Shown here: positions 42,801-57,000 of the stretch, one piece after another
How the letters are laid out: each line of letters opens with the position of its first letter
Position numbering within the stretch: position 1 is the stretch's first letter
NCBI RefSeq assembly: GCF_026151205.1
Contig: NC_087075.1
Location: forward strand, 3,386,359-3,446,358
Direction: 5' to 3'
DNA: 60,000 nt
DNA from: Bolinopsis microptera
Taxonomy: Eukaryota > Ctenophora > Tentaculata > Lobata > Bolinopsidae
Made by a program: the position numbers and the translations under genes
Notes under the pieces: generated by a model
Seen by the model: the letters and a program-made list of their open reading frames with translations, nothing else
Database searches by the model: none
What the model was told of the DNA's origin: nothing

Positions 42801-45800
42801 TGACGTCAACAAGCAAAGTTTTGTATTTGTACAATAATTGGTATTACTATAGGTTTATTGAGGTCCCATCACGGATGCTTCGAATGGAATTCCTGTGTTG
42901 TAATGCAATATTGTATATGTAACACCACCCGCACACACTTTGACACTTATCCAATATTCAATAAAAGCGAACCATCCATAAAAGGGTACTTCGATCTTAA
43001 ACTGCTTGCAGCGCTGATCTTGCAGTTCTATAAATACTTGACTAAACTCGACTTTATTGTAGAAGGATTGTGTTGCGGGCCAGTATCTGGATCAGTCAAG
43101 TGGTGTCAAAGCCTGTACGGAGTCAATGGAGTTTAGCAGCAAACGCAGCTTCTACCTGCCACGGCATGTCCAGCTGACCAAAGAGTAGCCTCTGGATTCA
43201 GGAAAAACACAAAGAAAGTGACTGCACATGAGTAAGTTGTTGTTTCTAAAAATTGGTGGGACCGAAGGGGTTTCATCCTGAAATTTATGTTAAATCTTTG
43301 AAATGCAATAAATGTGTGCGAATAAACATAGAATGAAATACTGACGTCATCAAGCAAAGTTTAGTATTTTGTACAAGAATTGGTATTACTATAGTTTAGA
43401 GGTCCATATCACAGATGCTCGAAAGGAATTCCTGTGAATGAATGCAACTATTGTATCATGAACACCACCCGCACACACTTTGACACTTATCCAATATTCA
43501 AAATAAAAGCGAACCATCCTAAAAAGGGTACTTCGATTCTTAAAATGCTTGCCAGCGGCTGAATCTTGCACAGGTTCTATAAATACTTGAACTAAACTCG
43601 ACTTTACTGAAGAAGATTGTGTTGCGGGCCAGTATCGGATCAGCACGTGGCTCTGTCAGCCCTGTCGGCAGATCAATGGAGTTTAGCAGCAACGCAGCTC
43701 TCTACCTGCACGGCCTGTCCAGTGGACAAAGTGGGTGCCTCTGGATCAGGAAAACAAGAAGTGATAACTGCACATGGGTTAGTTGTTTGTTTCCTAAAAA
43801 TTGGAGGGACGAGAGGGTTCATCCTGAAATTCTATGTTAACTTAGAAATGCAATAATGTGTGCGAATATACATAGACTGAAAAATACTGACGTCAACATG
43901 CAAAAGTTTCGTATTTGTTACAATAATTGGTTTACTATCGTTTATGAGGTCACATACAGGCATTGCTCGAAAGGAAATCCGTGAATGAAAATGCAACTAT
44001 TGTATATGAACACCACCGCACACACTTTGACACTATATCCAATATTAAATAAAAGCGAACATCCCTAAAAGGGTACTCGAATCTTAAACTGCTTGCAGCG
44101 GGCTGAAAAACTTGCAGTTTCTATAAATACTTGGCTAACTCGACTATACTTGCAGAAGAGAAGATTGTGTTGCGGGCCAGTATCTGGATCAGTCCGAGGA
44201 TGTCAAAGCCTGTCCGGCAGATCATTGGAGTTTAGCAGCAAACGCAGCTTCTACCTGCACGCCATGTCAGCTGACAATGAGGTAGCCTAGGATCAGGAAT
44301 ACACAAGAAAGTGATGCACTTGGAGTAAAGTTGTTGTTTCCTAAAATTGGGAGGGACCGAAGGGGTTCATCCTGAAATTTATGTTAATCTTAGAAGTATT
44401 GCAATAATGGTGTTGCGAAATTAACATTAGACGAAATACTGACGTCAACAAGAAAGTTTTGTATTTGTACAATAATTGGTTTTACTATACGTTTATGAGG
44501 TCCCACACAGGATGCTCGAAGGAATTCCGTGAAATGAAATGAAAACGATTGTATATGATACACACCGCACACACACTTGACACTTATCCAATATTCAAAA
44601 TAAAAGCGAACCATCCTAAAAGGGGTACTTCGATCTTAAACTGCTTTTGACAGCGGCTCTGGACAACCTTGCAGTTCTTAAAATTAATTGACTAAAACTT
44701 CGACTTACTTGCAGAAGATTGTGTTGGGGGCCAGTTCTGGATCAGTCAAGTGGCTGTCAAAGCCTGTCCGGCAGGATCAATGGAGTTTAGCAGCAAACGC
44801 AGCTTCTACCTGCACGGCATGTCCAGTGACAAAGTGGTGACTTTGGATCAGGAACAAAGAAAGTGACTGCACATGGAGTAAGTTGTTGTTTCCTAAAAAT
44901 TGGAGGGGACCGATGGGGTCATCTGAATTTTATGTTAATCTTAGAATGCATTAATGCTGTGCGAATAAACATAGACTGGAAAATAATGACGTCAACAAGC
45001 ATATGTTTAGTATTTGTACAATAATTGTATTACTATACGTTTATGGCGGTTACCATCACAGATGCTCGAAAAGGAATTCCTGTGAATGATATGCAAACTA
45101 TTGTATATGAAACCACCGCACACACTTTGACACTTATCAAATATTCAAAATAAAAGCTGAAACCATCCCTAATAGGGGATTCGAATCTTTAAAACTGCTT
45201 GCCAGCGGCTGAATCTTGCAGTTCTATAAATACTGACTAAATCGACTATACTTGCAGAAGATTGTGTTTCGGGCCTGGATCTGGATCAGTCAAGTGGCTG
45301 TCAAGCCTGTCCGGCAGATTCAATGGAGTTTAGCAGCAAAACGCAGCTTCTTCCTGCACGGCAATGTCCAGCTGACAAAGAGGTAGCCTCTGGATCAGGA
45401 AAACAAAAGAAAGTGACTGCAATGGAGTAAGTTGTTTGTTTCCTAAAAATTGGAGGGACGAAGGGGTTATCCTGAAATTTATGTTAATCTTGAAATGCCA
45501 ATAATGTGTGCCCGAATAAACATAGACATGAAAATACTGACGTCAACAAGCAAAAGTTTAGTATTTGTACAATAAATGGTATTAATATAAGTTTATGAGG
45601 TCCCATCACAGATGCTCCGAAGGAATTCCTGTTGATTGAAATGCAACCTGTTTGTATATGAACACCACCCGCACACACTTTGACATTAATCAATATTTCA
45701 AATAAAAGCGAACCATCCCTAAATGGGTACTTCGATTCTTAAAATGCTTGCCAGCGGCTGAAACTGCTGTTCTATTAATATACTTGATAAACTCGGACTA

Positions 45801-48800
45801 TACTTGCAGAAGAATGTGTTGCGGGCCCAGTATCTGCGATCAGTCAAGTGGCGGGCTGTTCAAGCCTGTCGGCAGATCAATGGAGTTTAGCAGCAAACGC
45901 AGACTTTACCTGCACCGCAATGTCCAAGCTGACAAAGTGGTAGCTTCTGGATCAGGAACACTAGAAAGTGACTGCCATGGAGTAAGTTGTTGTTTCTAAA
46001 ATTGGAGGGAGCCGAAGGGGTTCATCCTGAAAATTTATGTTAATCTTAGAAATGCAATAATGTGTGCGAATAAACATAGACTGAAATACTGACGTACAAA
46101 CAAGCAAAGTTTAGTATTTGTACAATAATTGGTATTACCTATACGTTTTATGAGGTCCCATCCACACAGAAGCACTCGAAAGGAATTCTGTCGAATGAAA
46201 TGCAACTATTGTATTATGTAACCACCCGCACACAACTTTGAACACTTATCCAAGTATTCAAATAAGCGAACCCATCCTAAAAGGGTACTTCGTTATTAAC
46301 TGCTTGCAGCGGCTGGAAACTTGCAGTTTCTATTAATACTTGACTAAAACTCGACTATACTTGAGAAGATTGTGTTGCGGGACCAGTATTGGATCAGTAA
46401 GTGGCTGTCAAGCCGGTCCGGCAGATCAATGGAGTTTAGCAGCAAACGCAGCTTCTACTGCTAGGCAGTCCAGCTGACAATGAGGTAGCCTCTGGATCCA
46501 GGAACTCTAAGAGAAGTAGACTGCACATGGTGTAAGTGTTGTTTCCTTAAAAATTGGGGGACCGAAGGGTTCATCCTGAATTTTATGTTAATCTTAGAAA
46601 TAGCATAATGTGTGCGAATAAACATAGACTGAAATACTGACGTCAACAAGCAAAGTTTAGTATTTGTACAATAAATTGGTATTATATACGGTTTATGAGT
46701 CCATCACAGATGCTCGAAAGGAATTCCTGTGAATGAAATGCAACTATTGAATTTGACACCACCCGCACAAATCTTTGACACTTATCAAAATATTTTTTCC
46801 CAAATAAAAAAATAATAGCGAACCATCCCTAAAAGGTTACTTAGATCTTAATCTGCTTGCCTGCGGCTGAAAACTTGCAGTTCTATAATTCTTGACTAAA
46901 CTCGACTTTACTTGCTGAAGATTGTGTTGCGTGGCCAGTATCTGCGATCAGTCAAAGTGGATGTTCAGCCTGTCCGCAGATCAATGGAGTTTAGCAGGAA
47001 ACGCAGCTTCTACCTGCACGGCTTTCCATACTACCAAAGAGGTAGCCTTGGATCAGGAAACACAAGAAAGGACTGCACATGGAGTATGTTGTTGTTTCCT
47101 AAAAATTGGAGGGACGAAGGGGTTCATCCTGGAAATTTATGTAATCTTAGAATGCATAATGTGTGCGAATAAAACATAGACTGAAATTACTGACGTCATA
47201 CAAGCAATGTTCTAGTATTTGTACAATAATTGGTATTACTTTACGTTATTGAGGTCCCATCACAGATGCTCGAAAGGAATTCTGTGAATGAAATGCAGAC
47301 TATTGTATATGAAAACCCACCCGCTACACACTATGACCATATTATCCAATATTCAAATAATAGAGAAACCATCCTAAAAGGTACTTCGAATCTTAAACTG
47401 CTTGCCAGCGGCTGAAACTTCCTTGCAGTTTATAAATACTTGACTAACTCGACTATACTTGCAGAAGATTGTGTTGCGGGACAGTATTGGATCAGTCAAG
47501 TGGCTGTTCAAGCCTGTCCGGCAGTCAATGGTGTATTAGCAGCAAACGCAGCTTCTACCTGCACGCTTGTCCAAGCTGACCAAAGAGGAAGGACTCTGTT
47601 CAGGAACAACAAGAAAGTGACCTGCACATGGTGTAAAGTGTTGTTTCCTAAAAATTGGAGGGAAAAAAACCGAAGGTGTTCATCCTGAATTTTATGTTAA
47701 TCTTAGAAATGCATAATGTGTGCGAATAAACATAGATCTGAAATAATGACGTCAACAAGCTAAGTTTAGTATTTGTACAATAATTGGTATTTACTATACG
47801 TTTTTGAGGTCCCATCACAGATGCTCGAAAGGAATTCCTGTGATTGAAATGCAACTATTGGTATATGAACACCACCCGCACACACTTTGGACACTTATCA
47901 ATATTCAATTAAAGCGAACCAACCCCAAAAGGGTTACTTCGAATCTTAAAATTGTTGCCCCAATAGGGCGGGGGCTGAAACTTGCAGTTCTATAAATACT
48001 TGACTAACTCGACTAGACTTGCAGAAAGATCTGTGTTGGCGGGCCAGTTCTGGCTCAGTCAAAGTGGCTGTTCAAGCCTGTCCGGCTGATCAATGGAGTT
48101 TAGCAGCAAATACGTGCTTACCTGCGCGGCATGTACAGCTGACAAGAGGTAGGCCTTCTGGATCAGGAACACAAGAAAGTGACTGCACATGGAGTAAGTT
48201 GTTGTTCCTAAAATTGGAGGGGACCGAAGGGGTTCATCCTGAAATTTATGTTAATCTTAGAAATGCAATAATGTGTGCTGAATAAACATAGACGGAAATA
48301 CGCCTTGCAACAAGGCAAAGTTTAGTTTTTTGTACAATAATTGGTATTACTATAGTTTATGAGTTCCCATCACAGAGGCTCGAAAGGAATTCCTGTGAAT
48401 GAAATGCACTATTGTATATGAACACCACCCGCACACTCTTTGACTCTTATCCAATATTTCAAATAAAAGCGAACCAATCCCTAAAAGGGACGTCGAATCT
48501 TAAACTGCTTGCCAGCGGCTGAAAAACTTGCAAGTTCTATAAATACATGACTAAACTGGCTATACTTGAAGAAGATTGTGTTGCGGGCCAGTATCTGGTT
48601 CTGTCAAGGGCTGTCCAAGCCTGTCCGGCAGAGTCAATGGTGGTTTTAGCAGCAACGCAGCTTCTACCTGCACGGCATTTGTCCAGCTGACAAAGATGTA
48701 GCCTCGGGATCAGGAACCACAAGATGTGACTGCACATGGAGTAAGTTGTTGTTTCCTAAAATATTGGAGGACCGAAGGGGTTCATCATCCTGAAATTATG

Positions 48801-51800
48801 TTAATCTTAGAAATGCAATAATGTGTGCGAATAAACATAGACCTGAAAAACTGGACGTCAACAGGCAAAGTTTAGTAGTTTTTGTACTATAATTGGTATT
48901 ACTATACGTTTTCTGGGTCATCACAGATGCTCGAAAGGAATTCTGTGAATGAAATGCAACTATTGTATTGTACACACCGCACACACTTTGACACTTATCC
49001 AATTATTCAAATAAAAGCGAACCATCCAAAATGGTACTTCGAATCTTAAACTGCTTGCCAGCGGCTGAAACTTGCAGTTCTATAAATACTTGGACTAAAC
49101 TCGACTATACTTGCAGAAGATTGTGTTGCGGGCCAGTATCTGATCAGTCAAGTGCTGTCAAGCCTGTCGGCAGAATAATGGGAGTTTAGCAGCAACGCAG
49201 CTTCTACCTGCACGGCATGTCCAGCTGACAAAGAGGTAGCCTTGGTTTCAGGAACACAAGAAAGTGATGCACATGGAGGTAGTAGTTGTTTCCTAAAAAT
49301 TGGACGGGACCGAAGGGTGGCGGTTCATCCTGAAATTTATGTGAATCTTAGAAATGCATTAATGTGTGCGAATAAACATAGACTGACATACTGTGACGTT
49401 TCCAACAAGCAAAGTTTAGTATTTGGTACAATAATTGGTATTACTATTCGTTTATGAGTCCCATCAAAGATGCTCGAAAAGGAATTCCTGTGAAAGAAAT
49501 GGCAACTATTGTATATGAACACCACCCGCACACACACTTTGACACTTTTCCAATATTCAATTAAAGCCGAAACCATCCTAAAAGGGTACTTCGAATCTTA
49601 AAAACGCTTGCAGCGGCTGAACTTGCAGTTCTATAAAATACTTGACTAAACTCGACTTTACTTTTTTTTTTTTACACGAAGATTGTGTTGCGGGCAGTAT
49701 CTGGATCAGGTCAAGTGGCTGTCAAGCCTGTCACGGCAGATCAATGGGTTTAGCTGCAAAACGCAGCTTCTCACCTGCACGGCATGTCCATGCTGTCAAT
49801 GAGTGGCCTATGGATCGAGAACACATGGAAAGTGATGCACATGGGTAAAGTTGTTTGTTTCCTAAAAATTTGAGGACCCGAAGGGGTCATCCTGAAATTT
49901 ATTGGTAATCGTAGAAAATGCAATCATGTGTTCGAATAAACATGACTGAAATACTGACGTCAACAAGCAAAGTTTTAGTATTTGTACAATAATTGGTAGT
50001 ACTATACGTTTATGAGGGTCCAATCACGATGCTCGAAAGGATTCCTGTGAATGAAATGCAACTATTGTATATGCAAACCCACCCGCACACACTTGCATTA
50101 TCCCAATATTCAAATAAAAGCGAACCTTCCCTTAAAGGGTAACTTCGACAATTATTAAAACTGCTTGCCAGCGGCTGAAACTTGACAGTTCTATTACTTT
50201 ACTTGACAAACTCGACTATACTGCAGAAGATTGAGTTGCGGGCCAGTATCTGGATAGCTCTCAAGTGGCTGTCAGGCCTGTCCGGCAGAATTCAATGGAG
50301 TTTAGCAGCACCGCAGCTTCTACCTTGCACGGCATGTCCAGCTGACAAAAGAGTTGCCTCGGGATCAGGGAACACAAGAAAGTGACTGACATGATTAAGA
50401 GTTGTTTCCTAAATTTGGAGGGACGAAGGGGTCATCCTGAAATTTATGTTAATCTTAGAATGCAATAATGTGTGCGAATAAACATAGCTGAAATAATGAG
50501 TAACAAAGCAAAATTTATTAATTTGTACAATATTTGGGATATACTATCGTTTATGAGGTCCATCACAGATGCTCGAAAGGAATTCCTGTGAATGAAATGC
50601 AACATTGTTTATGAACACACTCGCACACACTTTGACATTAATTTCCAATATTCAAATAAATAGGACATCTCTAAAAGGTACTTCGAAATCATTAAACTGC
50701 TTGCCAGCGGCTGAACTTGCAGTTCTATAATACTTGACCTAAACTCGACTATACTTGCAGAAGATGTGTTGCGGGGCCAGTATCTGGATCAGTCAAAGTG
50801 GCTGTCCAAGCCTGTCCGGCTGATCAATGGTAGTTTAGCAGCAAACGCAGTTCTACCAGCACGGCATGTCCAGCTACAAAGTGGTAGCCTCTGGATCCAG
50901 GAACACAAGAAAGTGACTGCACATGGAGTAGTGTTGTTCCTAAAAATTGGGGACCGTAAGGGGTTCATCTGGATATTTATCGTTAATATTTGTAAATGCA
51001 ATAATGTGTGCGAATAAATAGACTGAAATACTGACGTCAACAAGCAAAGTTTAGTATTTGTACAATAATTGGTATTACTATACGTTTATGAGGGTCCATC
51101 ACAGATGCTGCGAAAGGAATTCTCGTGAATTGAAAAGCAACTTTGTATATGAACACCACCCGCACACACTTTGACATAATCCAATATCAAATTAAAGCGA
51201 TCCATCCCTAAAAGGGTACTTCGAATCATTAAACTGCTTGCCAGGCTGAAACTTGCAGTTCTATAAATACTTGACTAAACTCGACTATACTCTGCAGAAG
51301 ATTGTGTTGCGGGGCCAGTATCTGGATCAGCTCAAGTGGCTGTCAAGCCTGTCGGCAGATCAATGGGTTAGAGCAAATCGCAGCTTCTACCTGCACGGCA
51401 TGGCCAGTGCAAAGAGGTAGCCTCTGGATCTGGAACACAAGAAAGTGAGGCACATGGAGTAAGTTGTGTTTCCTAAAAATTGGAGGGACCGAAGGGGTTC
51501 ATCTGAAATTTTATGTTTAAATCTTAGAGAAATGCAATAAGGTGTGCGATAAACATAGACTGAAAATACTGACAGTCAACAAGCAATGTTTAGTATTATG
51601 TACATAATTGGGATTACTATACGTTTATGAGGTCCCATCACAGATGCTCGAAAGGAATTCTGTGAATGAAATGCAAACTGTTGTATATGAACACCAACCG
51701 CACACACTTGAACACTTATCCAATATTCCAGTATAAAAAGCGAACCATCCCTAAAAGGTCTTGAATCTTAACTGCGTGCCAGCGGCTGAAACTTGCAGTT

Positions 51801-53990
51801 CTATAAATACTTGACTAAACTCGACTATACTTGGCAGAAGATTGTGATTGCGGGCCAGTATCTTGGATCGTTCAAGTGGCTGCAAGCTGTCCGGCAGATC
51901 AATGGAGTTTTGCAGCAAACGCAGCTTCTACCTTGCACGGCAGTCCAGCTGTCCACGAGGTGCCTCTGGATCAGGAACACAAGAAAGTGTCTGCACATGG
52001 AAGTAAGTTGTTGTTTCCTAAAAATGGAGGACCGAAGGGGGTTCATCCTGAAATTATGTTAATCTTTGAAATGCATTAATGTGTGAGAATAAACATAGCA
52101 CTGAAATACTTGACGTCAACAAGCAAAGTTTAGTATTTGTACAATAATTTGGTTATTACTTATACGTTATGAGGTTCCCTTCCAGTTGCTCGAAAGGAAT
52201 TCCTGTGAATGAATGAACCTATTGTATATGAACACCACCCGCACACACTTTGACATTATCCAATTATTCAAATAAATAAAGCGAACCATCCCTAAAAAGG
52301 GTACTTCGATTCTTAAACTGCTTGCCAGCGGCTGAAACTTGAGTTCTATAAATACTTGACTAAACTCGACTATACTTTGCAGAGATGTGTTGGCGGGCCA
52401 GTATCTGTATCAGTCATAGTGGCTGTCAAGCCTGTCGGCAGATGCAATGGAGTTAGCAGCCAAAAGGCAGCTTCTACCTGCACGGCATGTCAGGTTGACT
52501 AAGAGGTAGCCTCTGGATCAGGAACACAAGAAGTGACTGCACATTGAGTAAAGTTGTTGTTGCCTAAAAATTGGAGGGAACCGAAGGGGTTCATCCTGAT
52601 ATTTATGTTAATCTTAGAAATGCTATATGTGTGAGATAACATTAGACTGAATTACTGACGTCACCAGCAAAGTTAGTTATTTGTACAATAATTGGTATTA
52701 CTATACGTTTATGTGGTCCATCACAGTGCTCGATAGGGATTCCTGTGAAGGAAATGCAACTATCTTGTATATGAACACCACCGCACACACTTTGACACTT
52801 ATCCAAATATTCAAATAAAGCGAAAAAACCAACCCTAAAAGGGTATTCGAAGCATATAACTGCTTGGCCAGCGGCTGAAACTTGCGTTCTATAAATATTG
52901 ATAAACTTCGGGACTATACTTGCAGAAGATTGTGTGCGCGGCTGTATCTGGTTCAGTCAAGTGGCTGTCAAGCTGTCCGGGCAGATCATTGGAGTTTTAG
53001 CAGCAAACGCCAGCTTTACCTGCACGGATGTCAGCTGACAAAGGGTAGCCTCTGGTTCAGGAACACAAGAAAGTGACTGCAATGGAGTAAGTTGTTGTTT
53101 CCTAAAATTTTGAAGGGACCGATGGGTTCATCCTGAAATTTATGTTAATTCTTAGAAATGCAAATAATAGTGTGGAATAAACATAGACCTGAAATATGAC
53201 GTATACAAGCAAAGTTTGTATTTGTCAAATAATGGTATACTATACGTTTATGAACGGTCCCATCACAGATGCTCGAAAAGAATTCCTGTGAAATGAATTG
53301 CTACTATTGTATATGAACACCACCCGCCAAACACTTTGACACTTATCCAATGTTCAATTAAAAGCGAACTTCCCTAAAGGTACATTCGATCTTAAAAACT
53401 GCTTGCCAGCGGCTGAAAAATTGCAGTTCTTAAATACTTGACTAAACTCGACTATACTTGCAGAAGATTGTGTTGCGGGCCAGTATCTGGATCAGTTAAG
53501 TGGCTGTTCAAGCTGTCGGCAGATCAATGGTGTTTTTTAGCAGAAATCGCAGCTTCTACCTGCACGGCATGTCCAGCTGACAAGAGTAGCCTCTGGATCA
53601 GGAACACAAGAAGTGACTGCACATGGAGTAAGTTGTTGTTTTCCTAAAAAATTGGCAGGGACCGAAGGGTTCATCCTGAAATTTATGTATATCTTAGAAA
53701 TGCAATAATGTGTGCGAATAAACATACGACTGAAATACTGACGTCAACAAGGCAAAGGTTTGTATTTGTTACAATAATTGGTATTACTTATACGTTTATG
53801 AGGTCCCATCAAGATGCTCCGAAAGGATTTCTGTGAATGAAATGCAATATTGTATTTGAACACACCGCATCACTTTGATCTTTTATCCAATATTCAAATA
53901 AAAGTCGAACCTTCCCTAAAAGGGTACTTCGAATCTTGAAAATGCTTGCCAGCGGCTGAACACTTGCAGTTCTATAAATACTTGACTCCC

Positions 53991-54021
<31 letters not shown>

Positions 54022-57000
54022 TAAAAAAAAAACAAAAAAAAAAAAAAAATAAAAAACAAAAAAAAAAAAAATAAAAAAAAAACAAAAAAAAAAACTCGAC
54101 TATACTGCAGAAGTTTGTTGTTGCGGGCCAATTATATGGTTCAGTCTCAAGTGGCCCTGTCAAGCCTGTCCGGCCGTTCAATGGAGTTTAGCAGCAAAAC
54201 GCAGTTCTACCTGCCGGCATGTCAGCTGACAAAGAGGTAGCCTCAGGATCAGGAACCAAGAAAGTGATGCACATGGAGTAAGTTGTGTTTCCTAAAAATT
54301 GGGAGGGTCCGAAGGGGTTCATCCTGAAATTTCATGTTAATCTTAGAAATGCAATAATGTGTGCGAAATAAACATAGACGAAATACTGACGTCAAACAAG
54401 CAAAGTTTTGGATTTGTACAATATTGGTATTACTATAGTTTATGAGGTTCCAATCACAGATGCTCGAAAGTATTCTCGTGATTGAAATGCTAACTTTGTT
54501 ATTTGAACACACCCGCAAACACTTTGACACTTATCAATATTCAAATAAAAGGAAACCCATCCTAAAAGGGTACTTGAATCTTAAACATGCTTGCCAGCGG
54601 CTGAAAACTTGAGTCCTATAAATACTTGACTAACTAGACTATACTTGCAGAAGATTGTGTTGGGCCTGTATATGGTCAGTTCAAGTGGTGTCAAGCCTCT
54701 GTCCGGGCTAGATCAAATGGAGAAGTTTAGCAGAAACGCAGCTTCTACCTGCCGCTTGTCCAGCTGAAAAGAGGTAGCCTCTGATCAGGAACACAAGAAG
54801 TGACTGCACATGGGAGTAAGTTTGTTGTTTCTAAAAAAATTTGGAGGGAACGAAGGGTTCATCCTGAAATTTATGTTAATCTTAGAGAAATGCAAATAAT
54901 GTGTGCGAAAATAAACATAGACGACATACTGACGTCAACAAGCAAAGTTTAGTATTTGTACAATAATTGGTATTACTATTACTGTTTATGATGTCCATCA
55001 CAGATGCTCGAAAGAATTCCTGTGAATGAAATGCAACTATTGTATATGAACACCACCCGCACACACTTTGACACTTATCCAATATTCAAATAAAGCGACC
55101 ATCCCCTAAAAGTGTACTTCGAAATCTTAAACTGCTTGCCAGCGGCTGAATCTTCAGTTTCTATAAATACTTGACTAAACTCGACTATACTTGAGATGAT
55201 TGTTGTTGCGGGCCAGTATCTGGATAGGTCAAGTGCTGTCAAGGCCTGTCCGGCAGATCAATGAGTTTAGCAGCATAACGCAGCTTCTACCTGCACGGCA
55301 TGTCCAGTGACAAAGAGGTAGCCTCTGGATGAGAAACACAGAAGTGGACGCACATGGGAGTAAGTTGTTGTTTCCTAAAAAATTGGAGGACCGAAGGGGT
55401 TCATCCTGAAATTTATGTTAATCTTAGAGATGCAATAATGTGTGCGAATAAAATAGACTGAAATACTGAGTCAACAGCAAAGTTAGTATTTGTACAATAT
55501 TTGGTATTACTATACGTTTTTGAGGTCCCATCACAGATGCTCGAAAGGATTCCTGTGAATGAAATGCTACTATTGTATATGTAACTCAACGCCACACACT
55601 TTGACACTTATCCAATATTCAAATTATAAGCGAACATCCCTAAAAAGGAGTTCTTCGAATCTTAAAATGCTTGCCAGCGGCTGAAACTTGCAGTTCTCTA
55701 AATACTTGACTAAACTCGACTATACTTGCAGAGATTGTGTGGGGCCAGTATCTGGATCAGTCATGTGGCTTCGTCAAGGCCTGTGGAAGATCAATGGAGT
55801 ATTTATGCAGCACAAACGCTGCTTTACCTGCTCACGGCATGTCCAGCTGACAAGAGGTTGCCTTCTGGAATCAGGAATCACAAGAAAGTGACTGACATGG
55901 TAGTAGTAAGTGTTGTTCCTAAAATTGCGAGGGTACCGAGGGGTTCTTCCTGAAATAGTATGTTAATCTTAGAAATGGCTATAATGTGTGCGAATAAACA
56001 TAGACTGACATACTGACGTTCAACAAAGCAAAGTTTAGTATTTGTACCAGAATTGGTTATACTTTACGTTTATGAGGGTTCCCATCACAGTTGTCGAAGG
56101 GGGAAATTCCTGTTTTGAATGAAAATGCAACTATTGTATATGGGAACACCACCCCGCACACCTTTGACACTTTTCCCAATATTCAATTAAAGCGAACCAT
56201 CCCTATTAAGGGTACTTCGAATCTTAAACTGCTTGCCAGCGGCTGAAACTTGCGGTTCTATAAATACTTGACTAAACTCGACTATACTTGCCGTAGATTG
56301 TGTTGCGGCCAGTATCTGGATCAGGCAAGTGGCTGTCAAGCCTCATGTCCAGGCAGATCAATGGAGTTTAGCTGCAAACGCAGGCTTCTACCTGCACGGC
56401 ATGTCCAGCTGAACAAAGAGGTAGCTCTGGTTCAGGAACAAGAAAGTGCACTGCCAGCATGGAGTAAGTTGTTGTTTCCTAAAAATTGGTGGGACCGAAG
56501 GGTGTTATTCTGGAAATTTATGTTAATCTTAGAAATGCAATAATGTGTGCGAATAATCATAGACTGAAATACTGTCGTCAACATAGCAAAGTTTGTATTT
56601 GTACAATAATGGTATTACTATACGTTTATGATGGTCCAATCTACAGATGCCGAAAGGAAGATTCCTGTGAATGAAATGCAACTTATTGTATATGAACACC
56701 ACCGCACACACTTTTGACACTTATCCAATATTCAATAAAAGCGAACATCCATTAAATGGGTACTTCGAATCTTAAACTGCTTGCCAGCGGCTGAACTTGC
56801 AGTTCTATATATTCTTGATCTAAACTCGACTATACCTTGCAGAAAGATTGTGTGCGGGCCTGTTCTGGATCAGTCAAGTGGCTGTGTCGTATCAAGCCTG
56901 TACGGCAGATCAATGGAGTTTAGCAGGCAAACTGCTGCTTCTTACCTGCACGGCAATGTCAGCTGACAAAAGGTAGCCTCTGGATCAGGAAAAACACAAA

